From assembly GCF_001640805.2 (NCBI RefSeq), contig NC_066847.1, forward strand, positions 21,815,504 through 21,879,503: a stretch of DNA of 64,000 nucleotides, written 5' to 3'. Below are positions 26,041-39,912 of the stretch, one piece after another (the first letter of the stretch is position 1; each line of letters begins with the position of its first letter). Origin of the DNA: Lates calcarifer. Lineage: Eukaryota; Chordata; Actinopteri; Centropomidae. Below the pieces are notes generated by a model, which saw nothing but the letters and a program-made list of their open reading frames with translations, was not told the origin of the DNA and searched no databases. A program made the position numbers and the translations under genes.

Positions 26041-27201
26041 TGGGTATGTGTACGGAGAAGAACTGGTAAACAGCTGCGCTCTCACCTGAGGCTTAGTTTA
26101 ACCTCCATCGAGTGTCCCCCTTCAGCTGACATTAGAGGCACACTGTGTGAAATTACATCCCGCTGCAGGTAAGAGTTTCAGACTCTGGCAGGTGCAAGAA
26201 CCTCAGCGGGGATGGATTTTTAAGGGCTCTCAGTCCCGTGGTGCTCAATGAGGTCACTGTGCCTTTGTGGAGACTGTGATGGAGGCTAAAACTAACCCTT
26301 GCATGGAGCAGCAGACCTGAGGTCAGACTACCCTGTAGCAGCTTTGGTCTTGTGTCATCATGTAGCTGACACAATCACTGTGGATGCGTGTTTTGTTTTT
26401 AAGAGTTATGGTTATATAGTAATTTAGTATTTATAGTCCTGTTTAGTTGCGGGGATCTTCCACTGGGAGGAGGCCCTGGTTATATAGTGTGTGCTTTAAT
26501 TGTTGTATAGCAACACTTTGTAGGCAGAGTGAACTAACTACTGTCTGTACAATCCATACCTCCAGTCCATCTAGCTTTTGGTTAGAGCTGAAGATTGTAG
26601 ACATATTGTTTGAACGTTTGTGCTTTGAACCTGTATTGTGTGAGGTGTTTTTTTTTTTGTTTGTTTTTTTTTTTTAAGCTACAGCTTTTACTGTGTCTCA
26701 CTGTGTCTCTGTTTTACCCTTGTGGTTGATGTAAAATATATAAAAAAAATGTTGTCCACCAGAAATTTCCCCATATTTCCAATCAGCTGCTATGTACCAA
26801 ATGTTTTCCTGTCATCTGTATTGAATTCTAACAAGTTTTTAAAACAATTGTTTGGTGCTTTTGAACAAAGTGAAGTCTTGACAGTTGACTCAAAAGATTA
26901 TAATATATAAAGTAAATCTATAAGATTTACACATGTTGAAAAACAACTCTAGTGCACCTAAAGGTGGCTAATAAGAAGAAATGTAGCACTTTAGATACGA
27001 GACTGTCCAATTATGGAGGGCATTGTCTTCCAGTAATTATACAGGCCCATGTACATGATACCTGTACCCTGATGGCACTGTCCTGACTCAACATATCTCC
27101 CATGACTGTTATGGGACACTGAGCTGAACCTTCAACCTCCTAAAACACACGTACTACTGAACTACTGTAACTGTAGACCATTGATCTGTGAAGTCTCTGT
27201 G

Positions 27202-27207
27202 AATAAA
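27202..27207 (+). terminator. cbx3b: Candidate poly(A) signal AATAAA of cbx3b
   Basis: Consensus hexamer 1.2 kb after the stop, followed by a TTTTGTG-type GU-rich element. Confidence 0.65.
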
Positions 27208-27495
27208 GGAAGCCTTTTGTGACACTTCCCTCTCAATTTTCCAGTCTTTACTTCACATTTGTCACATGTTAAATCATGAGGTGGGAACATCAGTGAAAGA
27301 AATAATCAATTGAAAAAGTTGGTAATTGCTGGCTTTGATAGGGGGAGGAGCTTATCTCAAGTCTTGTGACTTTATTTTTAAACCTTTGCTCCTGGACAAT
27401 AAAACTGAGAATAAAGGACTGTGGTACAATGCTAAACACAGCATTATCTGACTGACTGTACACTACTGAGATTCAAACTTCAGGAAATTTGAATT

Positions 27496-29012
27496 ATGAG
27501 AGAAGAGACTGACAGCTTGGCGAATCAGGTAGGCGTGGAGTTATGCTGTACATCCACTGATATTTTAAAAAGTTTGATCTAATCATAAAAAAGTAGACCC
27601 TCAAAATGTCACCTGTTGCATTCAGAAGCTTTCAATTCTGGCACAGCTGTAAACAAAATAACTTCTTTTTTTGTCCTGAGCAATAAAGGATATTTGGTGG
27701 GATTTTCCTATCCTGACTCTTGCCGTGTTGGTCACAGCACTTCCTCTGTCTGACAATAAATACTTCCCCTTTTTCGCAACAGTGCATTCAGTTGTGTCAG
27801 TGTCTCTCCTGCCTTCTCCATGCAGCAGGTGATTAGTGTCTGGGTGCGGGACCCACGGATACGAAAGAATGACTTCTGGCATGCCTACATAGACTATGAA
27901 ATTTGTTTGCATGTAAGTAAAATGATAAGACGGAGTTGTTTTTATCCCAGTCAAACAGTGGTGCTTACTGTAACGTGTGTGTCCTGTTTTAGACTGACAG
28001 CGTGTGCTTCACTAAGAAGATCTCGAGCGTGAGAAGGAGGTACAGTGAGTTTGTATGGCTCAGGCAAAAACTACAAGCAAATTCACAGCTGATGTAAGTT
28101 CATTTACTGTGTACTGAGAAATACTTTGAGTGGAAAAAACAGAGCACATCTATTTTCAGTTCTCATGTCGAAAACAATCTCTTAAGTGGTTCCTGTCATT
28201 TTTGAGGTATATTTGTGTCTTTCGCAGGTTACAGCTGCCAGAACTGCCCTCAAAGAATCCCTTCTTCAGCCTGAACAACGCGCGACAGATCACCAAGCGG
28301 ATGAAAGGGCTCCAGAAGTTCTTGGAACAGTAAGAATGATCTCACAGATCAATACACGTGACCTTTGACATACTACAACAGAAACATAACAAAACTGGCG
28401 TGTCAGAGTTTCCATAAACACAACATCTTGTGACTGCTGTTTTCACTTCAGCAATATACTGCATGCATTAACCTAAATTTGTTTATTGACCCAAATATCC
28501 AGGATTCTCCAGAGCCCTGTGCTGCTGTCTGACAGCTGCTTGCACCTTTTCCTGCAGTCACAGCTCAGCGTGTCCAAGATAGAGGCCTGTGCTGCTGGAA
28601 GGACCCACTTCTCTGTGGCCCAGGCGGTCCAGGGCTGTGGCCTCAGAAGATTTCACTCTGAAGAGGATCTGCAGAAGAACCTCAGCCTGTGCTGTGACTC
28701 TGATTCAGACAGGTATTGTCATGCTTTCCAGTCTTTTTCCACTCTCAACATTCAGCTGTTTTATGTCTATTACCTCTAAAGGTAGAATTCTTTCAGCAAA
28801 TCCTCTGTGTGACAGATTACATGAGAACTCAAATTCTAACACAAATTCATTTTCTGTACCCATTTTTTTTTTCTTGTTCCAGCTCAGAGTGTAGATCTCC
28901 AGAGCCTCTGATTAAGGATTTGGCAATAAACAAAGCAAAGAGCACAGCCTCACTTGATCTCATGGGAAGCAGCCAAGAGGAAACCTTCAGCTGCTCATCT
29001 GGTTCTACATAA
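27496..29012 (+). CDS. snx10b: Sorting nexin 10 (PX-domain, endosomal)
   Basis: Phosphoinositide-binding endosomal protein; SNX10 acts with V-ATPase in endosome and osteoclast function. Coding exons 27496-27528, 27826-27912, 27993-28093, 28228-28329, 28503-28712, 28883-29012 join in phase to 220 residues (human 201). The PX domain spans residues about 12-125: [35 protein letters not shown] (lipid-contact Arg in RRY), [13 protein letters not shown], and [20 protein letters not shown]. The tail is Ser- and acid-rich, as in the family. The first exon ([11 protein letters not shown]) is the least certain part: an ATG at 27820, just before exon 2, would give [11 protein letters not shown] from an unspliced or alternative 5' end. 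The acceptor of exon 2 is a tandem CAGCAG. It lies tail-to-head behind cbx3b, as in other vertebrates. Confidence 0.93.
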
Positions 29013-29240
29013 AACCATCACCTTCATATTACTGAGAGAAATGTTGGAGTCTATACACTTACATTCTGCACGACCTTTCGGACCTGCAAAGAGGGAAGTC
29101 ACCTGTTACCCTGTCAGACTGCAATTTTTGCCACATATTTGCTCCTAATTATTATGTTCTCATTTAGTTAGAAAAGCATTTCAGTTTGAAACATGTACAG
29201 TGAATAGTAACAAAAATAAAGTATTATTTATCTGAATATT
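29013..29240 (+). other. snx10b: snx10b 3'UTR
   Basis: Short 3'UTR inferred to end after AATAAA at 29215-29220; a second AATAAA at 29475-29480 would give a longer form. Confidence 0.6.
29215..29220 (+). terminator. snx10b: Candidate poly(A) signal AATAAA of snx10b
   Basis: Consensus hexamer about 200 bp after the stop at 29010-29012. Confidence 0.6.
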
Positions 29241-30021
29241 GTCCGCATAGCTATAAAGCGGTAGCAACAAATTACCTGAAGATGGCAGTGTTGTTACATC
29301 CATCTGTATGAAATTGCTGTAACTGTCTATATTTACTTTATAAACAAACTTAAAAGCAGCATCGTGAATCTTGGTCATTTATAATGTGAAGTTTGGACAG
29401 ATATGTGCAGATAACAATGTGATATCTTAAGCAGTGACAGCATAATGTCTCTCTGCGGCTGAACTCCTCTTCCTAATAAAGTGTAAGGTGTGGGAAGCTT
29501 GTCATCTGGTGGCCACTGCAGTGCTTAGCAGTATGACATGTGTAATAGGGTCTCTGCAGAGTATTCAGACAGCCCTCCCTTGTCAGGTGTGTGGCTGGTA
29601 GGAGGGTCCTGTGGGATCCCAATGGACTTGCTCCTGTCTGAGAGGGCTACCAGGTAGACAGACTACATTGCTCCCTGTTGAACAAAATGCCAGCTGCACT
29701 GACAAGCCACCTTTTCTATCTGTCACTTTAGCTTTGTATTTGTATGAGCCATTTCACTAGAGTCACGTATCTCTGTGTGTCTACTCCTGTGTGTGTGTGT
29801 GTGCTGTGAACCCATACGCATGCTCCCATAGTGAGCAGCACCGTGCTTCATGGTGCTTATGCAGAGGTAACGACCACTAAACAGAGTGATGGCAAACTCA
29901 CGTGTCTTCACAGCTAATTAGGTTAGCTTTGTCTCTCTGCAGCCGTTGTGATGTTCATTATAAATTCAGAACAGGAGCAGACAAAAGGTTCGTAATGAGG
30001 GAGGGGGTTTGGAGGTGCAGA

Positions 30022-30037
30022 GAGGTGACGTCACCTC
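30022..30037. promoter_or_regulatory. Perfect palindrome with full CRE (TGACGTCA)
   Basis: GAGGTGACGTCACCTC is its own reverse complement over 16 bp; the core is the full cAMP-response element, 30026-30033. No gene start is recognised next to it. Confidence 0.45.
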
Positions 30038-33000
30038 AGGCCCGCTCTGCTTTGAGCGCTGGAGCAGTTTGAACAGTAAGAAAGCCCACATCTTTTTTCC
30101 CAAAGATGCGTGGGTGTATGCGTGAGTTCATGCGCATCCAGGTATGTTAATGCGGTAAATTCACATCTCTTCTTTGCCACTGCCTAACGATGTGGGGCAG
30201 CATTATCCCTGCACCCTCAAATGCATGCACTGAGGCTGTCAGTGCTGCAGATGTTTGCTTTGGGTGGATATTCAGAAGGGTTTATGCCTCTGATATGTCC
30301 AGAAAACACACTCAAGGTGTTGAAGTGAGGGTACTTTGACACAGATGTGCACACACTGAAAGCCATGCCTGTCTTGTATGTGTCACAAACACTGGAAAAT
30401 ACAGTGCCTCACTGTTTGCAGTCACCCTGACAGACACAGAGTTTATGAGAAGATGCAATATCACCTACATTTTGTTTTTCACACTGTAGTTCTGGAAGAG
30501 TTTAGTCTCTTCATTTAAATATCTAAACACTGTGGGTATTTCATAATCTCATTCCAGTGTTTTAAGACTTAATATGTTTACACTTGACTATTTTTAGACC
30601 ACCAAATAAATAAATGAATAAGACATTTTTCTACCAGAAATTTTAGTCCAGGTATAGTAGATTAGGCTATGAAGCATCCCTTAAACCATCATGTCAGGAA
30701 ATCAAATTTACTATAGGTGCAAATGAACAGTTAAGTGAACAAAAAAACAATTAGCACCTTCTTTTTGGTTTCTGATTAAAACGTTCTAAGAGTGGTGAGG
30801 GGGTCTGTTGGGGAGCAGGGACTGCTCTCTGCAGAAAGTAATCTTTTTGGGCTTTGAGACCAACAGTTGGTCTGTGGTCTGTGTTCAGTAAATCATACAG
30901 TTTTCGCCATATGGCTCAGGGCTTGTTAACAGGCCTCTGTAACAGTGAAGCATTATTTGTTGCTTACAGTCCCTTGGATTGAAACATTTACATTCCTGGT
31001 TTTAGTCTGACCCATCCAGTAGTATTGACTCTGCTTTTAATGGCCTGTGACTCTGGTCCACTGGCTGTTAACCTTGAGCCGCTGTAGCCTAGCCTGTCAG
31101 TGTGGCTCTGCTGCCATGACAACACTGACACATTTAAACCCATCAGATCAATTGGCTAACAGCTCTCTGCTCCATGTTGCGTGACCCCGAAAGAGGTCAA
31201 ACCGAGTGAAAACACTGGGAGCAAATAAAATCACTCTGATTTCAGGGTGGATATAACCAGAAAAGTAAAGGGGGGAAAAAATCACACTTTCATTATTTCC
31301 ACAAATGCTTTACATCAGTTTAGTCTAATTAGTATGCTTATTGTTTGACACATAAAACACTAGAAGATAAGATAAAGGAGGATGGCCCCTCTGGGAGATG
31401 CCCATCTGCCTCAGACCAAGTCAGCATGTCTTTCTGCCACGACAGCTCGAATAAACCCCACCTCGTGTCTGGGATCTCACGCCTGACTTACTATTCCCTC
31501 TGTTGTGTAATTAACACAGAATCACAGAAAGCAAAAATCCACTTTATGTGGTGGAAAGAACCAAATTGTCAAACTCAAAACATGACAATATGAAATCCCA
31601 ATCAGGGTTCCTCGACTAAGCCAAAAACAAATGGAAGTATTGAGGGAGATATGCTCCAGTGGAGGCAAATTACAGATAAATCAGAGGCTGCTAATGCATT
31701 TTAAGTGCCACATTATACAGAATCCATTAGTAGCTAGAGGAGTTCAGCAGCACTTGAGATATTAAATCTCTGCGACTGCAACTCTGTGGAACCAGGATGA
31801 GTCGATATCAGAGAAGCCCAGCTGCACCACCAATAGATACCGGATGAGACCTGAAGGAATGATGCCAGAGTTACACACCACAACAACAGTCATATGATAA
31901 TGGGGCGGGCTGGTGATAACTGATGTGTGGCTTGTTAAACAGTAAAGCAATTACGTTCACCAGGGGCAGATGAGGGAGTAAGGTAAATGATCTGGAAGCT
32001 CGGGATTAATTGAATTGTTAATAACATACGCCTCGGCTGTGAACATTTTTCAAGGACTCCCACATTTCATTGCAATACTGAGCACTGATTTACTGAGGGC
32101 CACAAAAATTCCACAACCTGACAACCAAAAAAGGATGTTCAGACCTTACATCTGTCCTTGTAGCTGTGTGTGTCTGTCTTTTTTTGTGTGTGTGAGTGTG
32201 CTCAGAAGCCAACCATATCCTAACACCTGCCTCATTCTGATGAAAAGGAACTTTTTCTCCAAGGCTGAAACATTTTTCTCTGTCACTCAATTGGTGCACA
32301 TGGAAATGAGCTGAATTAAGAGCTATCCATCATTTATCAAACCCAACAGCCCCGGTACCTTTCCTCTGTTCTGCATGGCTGTTCTGCATGTCCCCCTCCT
32401 TCCCTCCCTACCCCTCCACATGCTGTCACCCTTTTTGGTGCACGGATGTAGCAATTACTGGAGAACGGGCGTGATCACTGTACCACGGCGAGCAACAGCT
32501 TTCTTTTCTCCAGGAATCAGGGCTGATCAGCGTGAAAGCAACTCCTCTGCCTTGAACACACGAGGCCTGAGGGGGGAGAAAAAAAAGAAAAAAGGAAGTT
32601 GAGATCACCGCTTCATAATTTCCTGAAATAATATGGTGTGTAAAATCAGACATTTTCCCTTTGGAGCATGCAGTCAAAAACAAATGGATGAGAGGGAAGG
32701 GCCTTGTGTTAAGATAACATGCACTTACTGTATATATTTATACATATTCACAAATATTCATTAAACAAACAAGAGTCCTAATGGCTCCACTGAACTCAGG
32801 CGACAGCGTAGGAACTCTGAAATGAAATACAAGCGTTGTAAGATACCTTCACTGTCCACAATGCCTTTTGCTCATCCTTATATGAATTTGTGTCTTGGCA
32901 CAGGGGAACAGCCCCTCGGTGTGTCACAAGATCATGTGTGAATAACAACCCCTCCAGACTAATGTCTTGTTAGAGATGAGGAACGAGTAGAGGGGGAGCT

Positions 33001-36000
33001 CTTTGGTCAGACCCAGCTCAGTGAAGGGAGAGATGGCTGGTGGTGGCAATGAGAGGACGACAGAGGGTGGAGGAACAAGAGGAGGAAAAAAAAAATACGG
33101 AGGGGTAGAGGGCACCGTCTCTTGAGGCCTCTGTGCTTCGCTGCCAGTGTGTGTAAATCAGCAGGCAGCTCACGGCTGCAATGAGGTAGAAAATAAAAAA
33201 AACATAAAAATGTCCGAGTGAAATAAGAGGCAAGGAGAAATCTTTTATGATGAGCCTAAATTCTCCTTACTCTGCAGTAGATCCACTGGCCAGCTCAGCT
33301 TGTCTTCTCCAGACACCGTCCATCATCCCTGTGTCTGCATATAGTCACAAATTACTCAAATTACCCCACCTGCTATTCATTTAATACATATGTAATGAGT
33401 ATCCTAAATTCACATGATTATCATTCATGGTATGTTAATAGGCCTATGTCAAGTTCATTAATATTCACGTGAAATGATGTGAACTGCCAAACCAGAAAGT
33501 CTAAAGTTCTGCAGAACTGGTTTAATACACATAAAGTCCCGAACAGAAGTTTAACACGTTTAAACTTTGGGTGTTGTCGTCATTTGAGCACTGAAATTCA
33601 TTCTTGACCTTTGGATACAGTTTATATAGGCATAATAATCTGAACTCAAAGGTTTACTTACTATCTACTGGCTTTCAAACATCTCCTCACTGTATTTCTT
33701 CAGCAAATAGGGCTGGGTTAGATGCCATCATGTGCGCTAAGTGTGGTGGTTTCCCCATCTTAAAGCTCTGGCTGCTAGTAGACCTTTATGATTAGATTAG
33801 TTTGGTTATATAGATGACATGATATTTATCTTGTTGATCATATGATCAGATGGATTTCTTAAATAGTCCTCACTCTTTAGCTATGAGCATGAACACTGGA
33901 CAGTATATTTATTTTATTCGAGTCTCCTTGGAAATTTTATTGTTCTACAATACTGAATCAAAGTAGAGTTGTTTAAGCTTTTTTTACACTGCTCAACAAC
34001 GAATGATCCTTTGATGTCAAAGTTAGAACAGATCTCCACAAATTGATCTGAACTAATTAAACTTTAAAACACAAACTAGATGTGTTTACCCCCTTTAACA
34101 GGACAGTCTTAAATCATCTCTAGGTGAAGCATGTTGGCTGTAGAGGTCACACAATTAGCTAAATTGAATTCGTCTGTCTGTGGTCAAGGGGGTTCAGCTG
34201 ATTGTTTGAATAGATACACCTGCATCTTAATGCTGGAGCTCTCCAAACAACTCTGAGAAAAGGTGATTGAAAATCAGAAGGGAGATGGATACACACCACA
34301 TTTCATACACAAAAGCTAATAAGAGTGCTTTATATTAATGTGTTACTTTCTATGTCCATCACAATTTCCAAGTATGTTTGATTTGAATTCTATATTAGCA
34401 GGGGCTGGCCAAAGTTATGCGTCTGCCTCAAATTCTACAGTAACAGTTACAAACGCCTTGAATGTTGGTCATATTTATCAGACAGTGAGTAGCAGTTGTC
34501 AGCAGTATAACATTGGTCACCATCCATCCCATCCAGTAAAATTACATGAGACCATGTTTAGATGTGCTAAGATCTCAGGTTTTCTCAGGTTGCTGAAAAA
34601 CCCCAAATTCCCTCAGGAAAAATTGAGGACATGAGTCTATGTCCTCAAGCCTCAGCTCTGATCATGTTTTTCTGTGTATGCCATGTGCAGCTGATGAGCA
34701 GCTCCACATGAGCCTTGGCCACTAAATTAGCCCAAGTTAGCGTGGCAGGACCTAAGCTTGGATACATACCAAAGCTGACACTTCAATGGGAATCATGGCA
34801 GCAATGTGCTATCCGGTTAGCTCAGCAAGCTCCTGTAACACAATCCTCACACCTTTGCTTCCTCTGTCATATTGCTTTTTTAAGAGCTGACATTGAGATG
34901 GGACGTCAACCTGAACGTGGGGTCACTGAAACCGGGGACATCCAACTCTGTGGGGGGTAAAAGAGGAAAAGAGAAGGGGAAGAGGGAGGTGATCAGTTTG
35001 CAGAGGATTGACAGGCAGTCAGCTATGGCGAGGTGTACAGTGTGGAGAGGGGCTGTAATTATAGTTAGAGCATCTCTCGCATCTCTGACCTCCCCTGATT
35101 ACAAACTATCCTCCCCGACCATCCAGGGTCATTATTCACCTCACTAACTAGTAGAGTAAATCAGTGGCGGAAACGCTGACCTGATATCAGAGCCACGGCC
35201 AGAGAGTAAACAAGGCCGAAGTACGGAGGCTGCAGCCTTGTAAATAATCTGCAAAGGAGATGGAGCAGGAGCTAGGCGTGGGTGATGTTTATAGCAGGTG
35301 GACAAACACCTGTCACTTTGATAAGCCTGATTTATCCCTAAGCGACATGTCAGCACATAGCTCTACCCTGCCTGACAGCCTGGACTGCCAACCCCACACC
35401 CCCCAGAACATGAGACCCGTTTGTAGCACTGGAGCGTACAGTAAGTGAGAGAGATGACAACCCGCTGTGCAGCAGTAACAGCTTCATCAGTTTAAAATAG
35501 CAGCCAGGACATGATGGCATCCAAAGTAGTATCTTTGAGGTGGTTGATGGTGATGTTTCTGAGGGCAGGGACTGGACTTTTTCAGACACTGGAGCCACTT
35601 GTGTCCTCCCTCCACATCACTGTCTCCAGCTCCCACAAGGCAATTAAAAAGACTGAAAAACGGACACTGAGAGAAGTGGGTGTGGTGCTTGTAATAAATG
35701 ACCTGTCTAGACCCATATTTACTGGCCTGCCACTAACCCTGCGCTGCGGCTCATAATGTTACACATTAGATATTGAAAAATCACTGAAAGGAGTGAAAAT
35801 CGAAGCCTTGGATTCCAGAAATATGAATTTTCAAAAGCAGCCTGTCATGATCCTCGTTTTGCTTTCACTTTAAATACACCATGTCTCCTCGCAATGTCAT
35901 AAGCCAGTGGAAGGAAACCTTAATTTGTCAGCTGCCATGAGTTATGTTAACAGAAACTGACCTCAATTAAGAGTGACTTGCATTTAAAAAGTGTCTATTT

Positions 36001-38150
36001 CAGATTTTAAGATTTAGACCAGGAGGGGGGAGAGGCTTTAATGGAATGCTGACAGTGGGCCAGTTGGAGAGGTAATACATTTCCTGCAAAATGCCAGGGG
36101 ATAACCACATAAATAAGGCAGTGTTATTCCTGACAGAAACTCTCTATGAAGCTGTGGTGTGATCTACGGCTGAGTGACCTGGTTAAAGAGCAGCAGAAAC
36201 AGCTGACAGCTTGATCAAGATTACCTCTCTAAAGTGGTATAGATCAGATCTTTAGCCTTTCCACCAACCCCAGGGGTAATGGTATGAAATGATGATGGTA
36301 CGTTATGAGATGAGCAGGTATCACTGCTAGCACGGGGATATCTGTGTACTGATACGCCCCGGGGGATATTTACTCAGAAGGCATGCATAAAAAATGGAAG
36401 GATAAAAATGTACTGCTTTGAAAAAAACATGTTATAGTTGGTAGGGTTATCAGAAATGAGCTCTAAGGCATCAATAAAAAAAATGACTGTAAATATTTTC
36501 TGTCCTGAAGGGAAATTTGTTTTATATTTCCATCATCTTTCTCAGCAAATCTAAATTTATTTATTATTACTCAGCAGCTCAATCTATATATATTTGGCTG
36601 GTGAAAGTGTATTTTTATGGTTGCAAGTATTAATTAGTGATATTCTGGTATCATTAGTGTAATTTAGTGCTCAGTAGATTAATGGCACAGTGGCATTTAT
36701 CTATGAAACATTATATCTTGATGTTAAATTGCAATAAAAGAACCTGTATATTCTGAGGATATGGCTGTCCAAATCTAACGGGGGGGATGGAGGTGTAGTT
36801 GACATCCATTAAGGAAATCCTTTATTGGCACATAAAAATGAGAGGCAATATTTAGCCTTACTTGCCTTTGGCAACCTAACCCATAGCCTAACACTAAAAA
36901 GAGGACTCTTAGGTGGAAACACTAAGCTATGTCAGCAAAGGAAATATTTGTGTTTATGCATTAAATCCACAATTCAGCCTCAATCTCAAAACATGTGTAA
37001 GTATTTCATAATGTGTCTAAATGTCAGACATCTTGCAGAAATGTCATTTGGTGATCTACACTGGCTGAATATCACACTGCATCCTTTCAGCACCTTAAAA
37101 CAAAGCGTTTCCTCTCTATATCCAATGTAGTATATTCAATAACTAATTATGGTAATTCATTACATCTCCAATTAGCAGAGAGGCTTTATCGCTGCACTAT
37201 ACCGTAAAGAGCAGGATTTATGTTGGCTTTGAATGTCACCCAGAGGACAGAGGACTAGCTCATCACTCAAGAGGAACAAAACAGAGAGACAGGAGCAAGG
37301 AAAAAATAGAGGGAAGAGGGAGAGAAAGATACAGTGAGTTATTGGTTAATGCACGCATTTTCCTTCCCATTTTCTCACAACCTTGAAAAAACCTTGACAA
37401 GGCCCCTTTTGTCTGCAGCAAACCAAAAAGGAGTGTATTAGCCTGATAGGAGAAAACTTGTTTTTTCATGGAGAGCACTGTAAAAAGATATGTACAGTAT
37501 GTATGTAACCTCTGTGGGATATGCCCAGCTAACGCCACCTCGCCTGCTGTCAAACAGCCCCTCAGAGGGCGATAAGCATCCCTGCTATCTGTGTGGGTGG
37601 CTGTCTTATTAGTGCACCTCAGCCGTTTCACTCAGGCACACAGCACAGCCAACCATCTGCCACGCTGTGATCCTCTGCCCAGCAAGTCTCTCAGGTGCCA
37701 TAAAAAACACACAGCGTCCCTTTGAAGCTCTGAACAAAAGTGCTGACCAGATGAATGAACTCAGTTTTCAAAATAAATAAATAATTTGTAATTTATCCAG
37801 GAGGTTGTGTACATGCATTTAGTGTACACACAGGATTTGATGTTGCCAGTGGCCTGATGTTAATTGCAAATTACAGAAGGCAAACAATGTGATTCAGTAG
37901 GCTCTGATATGACTGATGAATGTACTTATTCTTTATGTCTGAGCTTCTTTCCCCCAGAAAATACTTCATCAAACCTCCATCACACTGGTTTTTGATTTAA
38001 TTTCTGCTGTTAACCCTCTTCTTCTTGCCTCATGGTAACTGCCACTATTAATTCAGTCTGTAAACACTGAGTGAAAATTTGTGCATGAGGTATTTCTGGC
38101 TTGAGCATCTCTGTTGCAGAGGTAATTTCTGACCTTTGGAGAGACTCTAT

Positions 38151-38164
38151 TGCCACCTTGTGGC
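38151..38164 (-). promoter_or_regulatory. CTCF-like motif
   Basis: The minus strand reads CCACAAGGTGGCA, close to the CTCF core. It lies about 60 bp beyond the skap2 poly(A) signal, between snx10b and skap2. Confidence 0.35.
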
Positions 38165-38221
38165 TTAAGTAGCAGGTTAGATTTTTTTAAAATGCACTGA
38201 TACCATAGGTAATTTTGAATC

Positions 38222-38227
38222 TTTATT
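38222..38227 (-). terminator. skap2: Candidate poly(A) signal of skap2
   Basis: TTTATT on the plus strand (AATAAA on minus), about 320 bp after the skap2 stop at 38543-38545. Confidence 0.45.
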
Positions 38228-38542
38228 TATCTTGCCATTCACAAATTTCTAATTTGCCATAAGCAGAGCATGAAATGTTGTGGAAAAAGTGTATATTGTA
38301 TAGAAAATAAATACAAACAAGCAGTGTGAAATAAACAGAAAATAAACATACATTAAACATGTATTTCAGTCATATGAAAATCTTTTTTTCCAATCATCAG
38401 TTTCTTACACTGGATAGGGAAGGGAATGATCCTGAAAGATGAAACAATAAACCAGTTAAAAGAAAGAGGATTCACCACATTTGCATATTCTAATCACTTA
38501 ATTTTGAACTCAGCAAACAAGTGAAAAAAATGGAATTTACAT

Positions 38543-39875
38543 TTATAAAGCATAAAGCTCCATTAGGTAGTCTTTGGGGACGATTCCTATATTTCCATTC
38601 TTCTCTCCAACCCACCACCCAAAACTCTGGTACTCCTGGATACAGGACAAAGTAGAGACAGGATTTAGAAAACAGATTATATTACTGGTCAATGATCACA
38701 CAACAAAGGTGAGGTGAGTATGCTAGAATTAGAGCTTCAACATTTTAACTATGAATTCATCAACAGTAAAATCTACAGTTTTGATCACTGTTGAAGTAAT
38801 TGTTCAAGCAATAATGCTAAACATTCGCTCACTCCATCTTGTCCTGAGTGAGGATTTGCTGCTTTTTGATTGTTTGACCAATGGGAAAGCTCCACATGTA
38901 GAGAAAGCAGCACTGCAAAATTTAAAGCCCTTGTGCAGGAGACGTTGAGGCTGCACAGGATATCTAAGACAGTAAGTCAAAATTAGCAATGTTAATGTCA
39001 CCCAGAACAAAAAAACCCCAACATGTTGCCACCACTAACTGTTATCTATTTACAAAATCTTAACCTTTTTCTTTTCATTCCCACGTCCAAAACATCCCAC
39101 AACATCCCATCAACAACTTCACATTTCCTGTTCCCTGTCCAGCCTCCCCACCCGGTGTCGTTTTTGAGATTGAGCACACACTTTCCTCTCTTCCACACAA
39201 AAAGCCTCAGAGTGCACAGAGCACATCACACATAAATCTGTCACAGCGTGACAAGTAATAGCTCCAAATGGCTGTCAGCATGCTGAGATGTGAGGAGGAC
39301 ACTGAGAGGAGAGATCTGAGACAAGAGGGGAATATCCCTCTCCTCCTCTCTCTCTCTCTTTGGCCAAGAGCCTGACCTCACATCAAAGTCTTCCTGGGAC
39401 ATGAATCAACGCCAGAGATCACGTTCTGACAAGGCTGAAGGAAGAGGAACCTGCACAACGTTTCAAATCCAAAGGCAGAATACAGGGACAAGGAGGGACC
39501 ACATATGTGTTCAGTTATTCCCAAGAGAGAGTAATGGATGTAAGTGATCATATGGTGGTATTAGACACAGGAAGATTACAATAACACTGGTAATGGCCGA
39601 CACTGACAGTTGTGTGGTGATGGGTCGTTCATCATGTCAGATAAAGAGGTGCTTGACTTACTGTCCGTGTCACACAGTCAGACTATGATGTGAACACAGC
39701 ATAAAGTAATTAGTGTGTCTGAATTATTAAAAACAAATTAAGCATCACAAGAAACAAACAGAAAATGTCACATCCATTTCATTAATATGTTGCATGATGA
39801 AAATGTCACTTCATCACAAGTCCCTGGGGCATAATATAGCAGACTGACATGAAGGTGTGTGGAAGAGAGTACAAG

Positions 39876-39912
<37 letters not shown>

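Larger units (their letters stand above)
25997..27225 (+). other. cbx3b: cbx3b 3'UTR
   Basis: Non-coding sequence from the stop to just after AATAAA at 27202-27207; includes T-rich tracts near 26648-26675. The extent is inferred from the hexamer. Confidence 0.65.
29241..38220. other. Gene-free interval between the convergent snx10b and skap2 genes
   Basis: No coding exon recognised on either strand. Contents noted: a CTCF-like motif (29503-29521), a 16-bp CRE palindrome (30022-30037), an everted nuclear-receptor repeat (31182-31199), and low-repeat patches that look constrained (about 31640-31730, 31960-32050, 35850-36000). The last point is an impression only. Confidence 0.65.
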
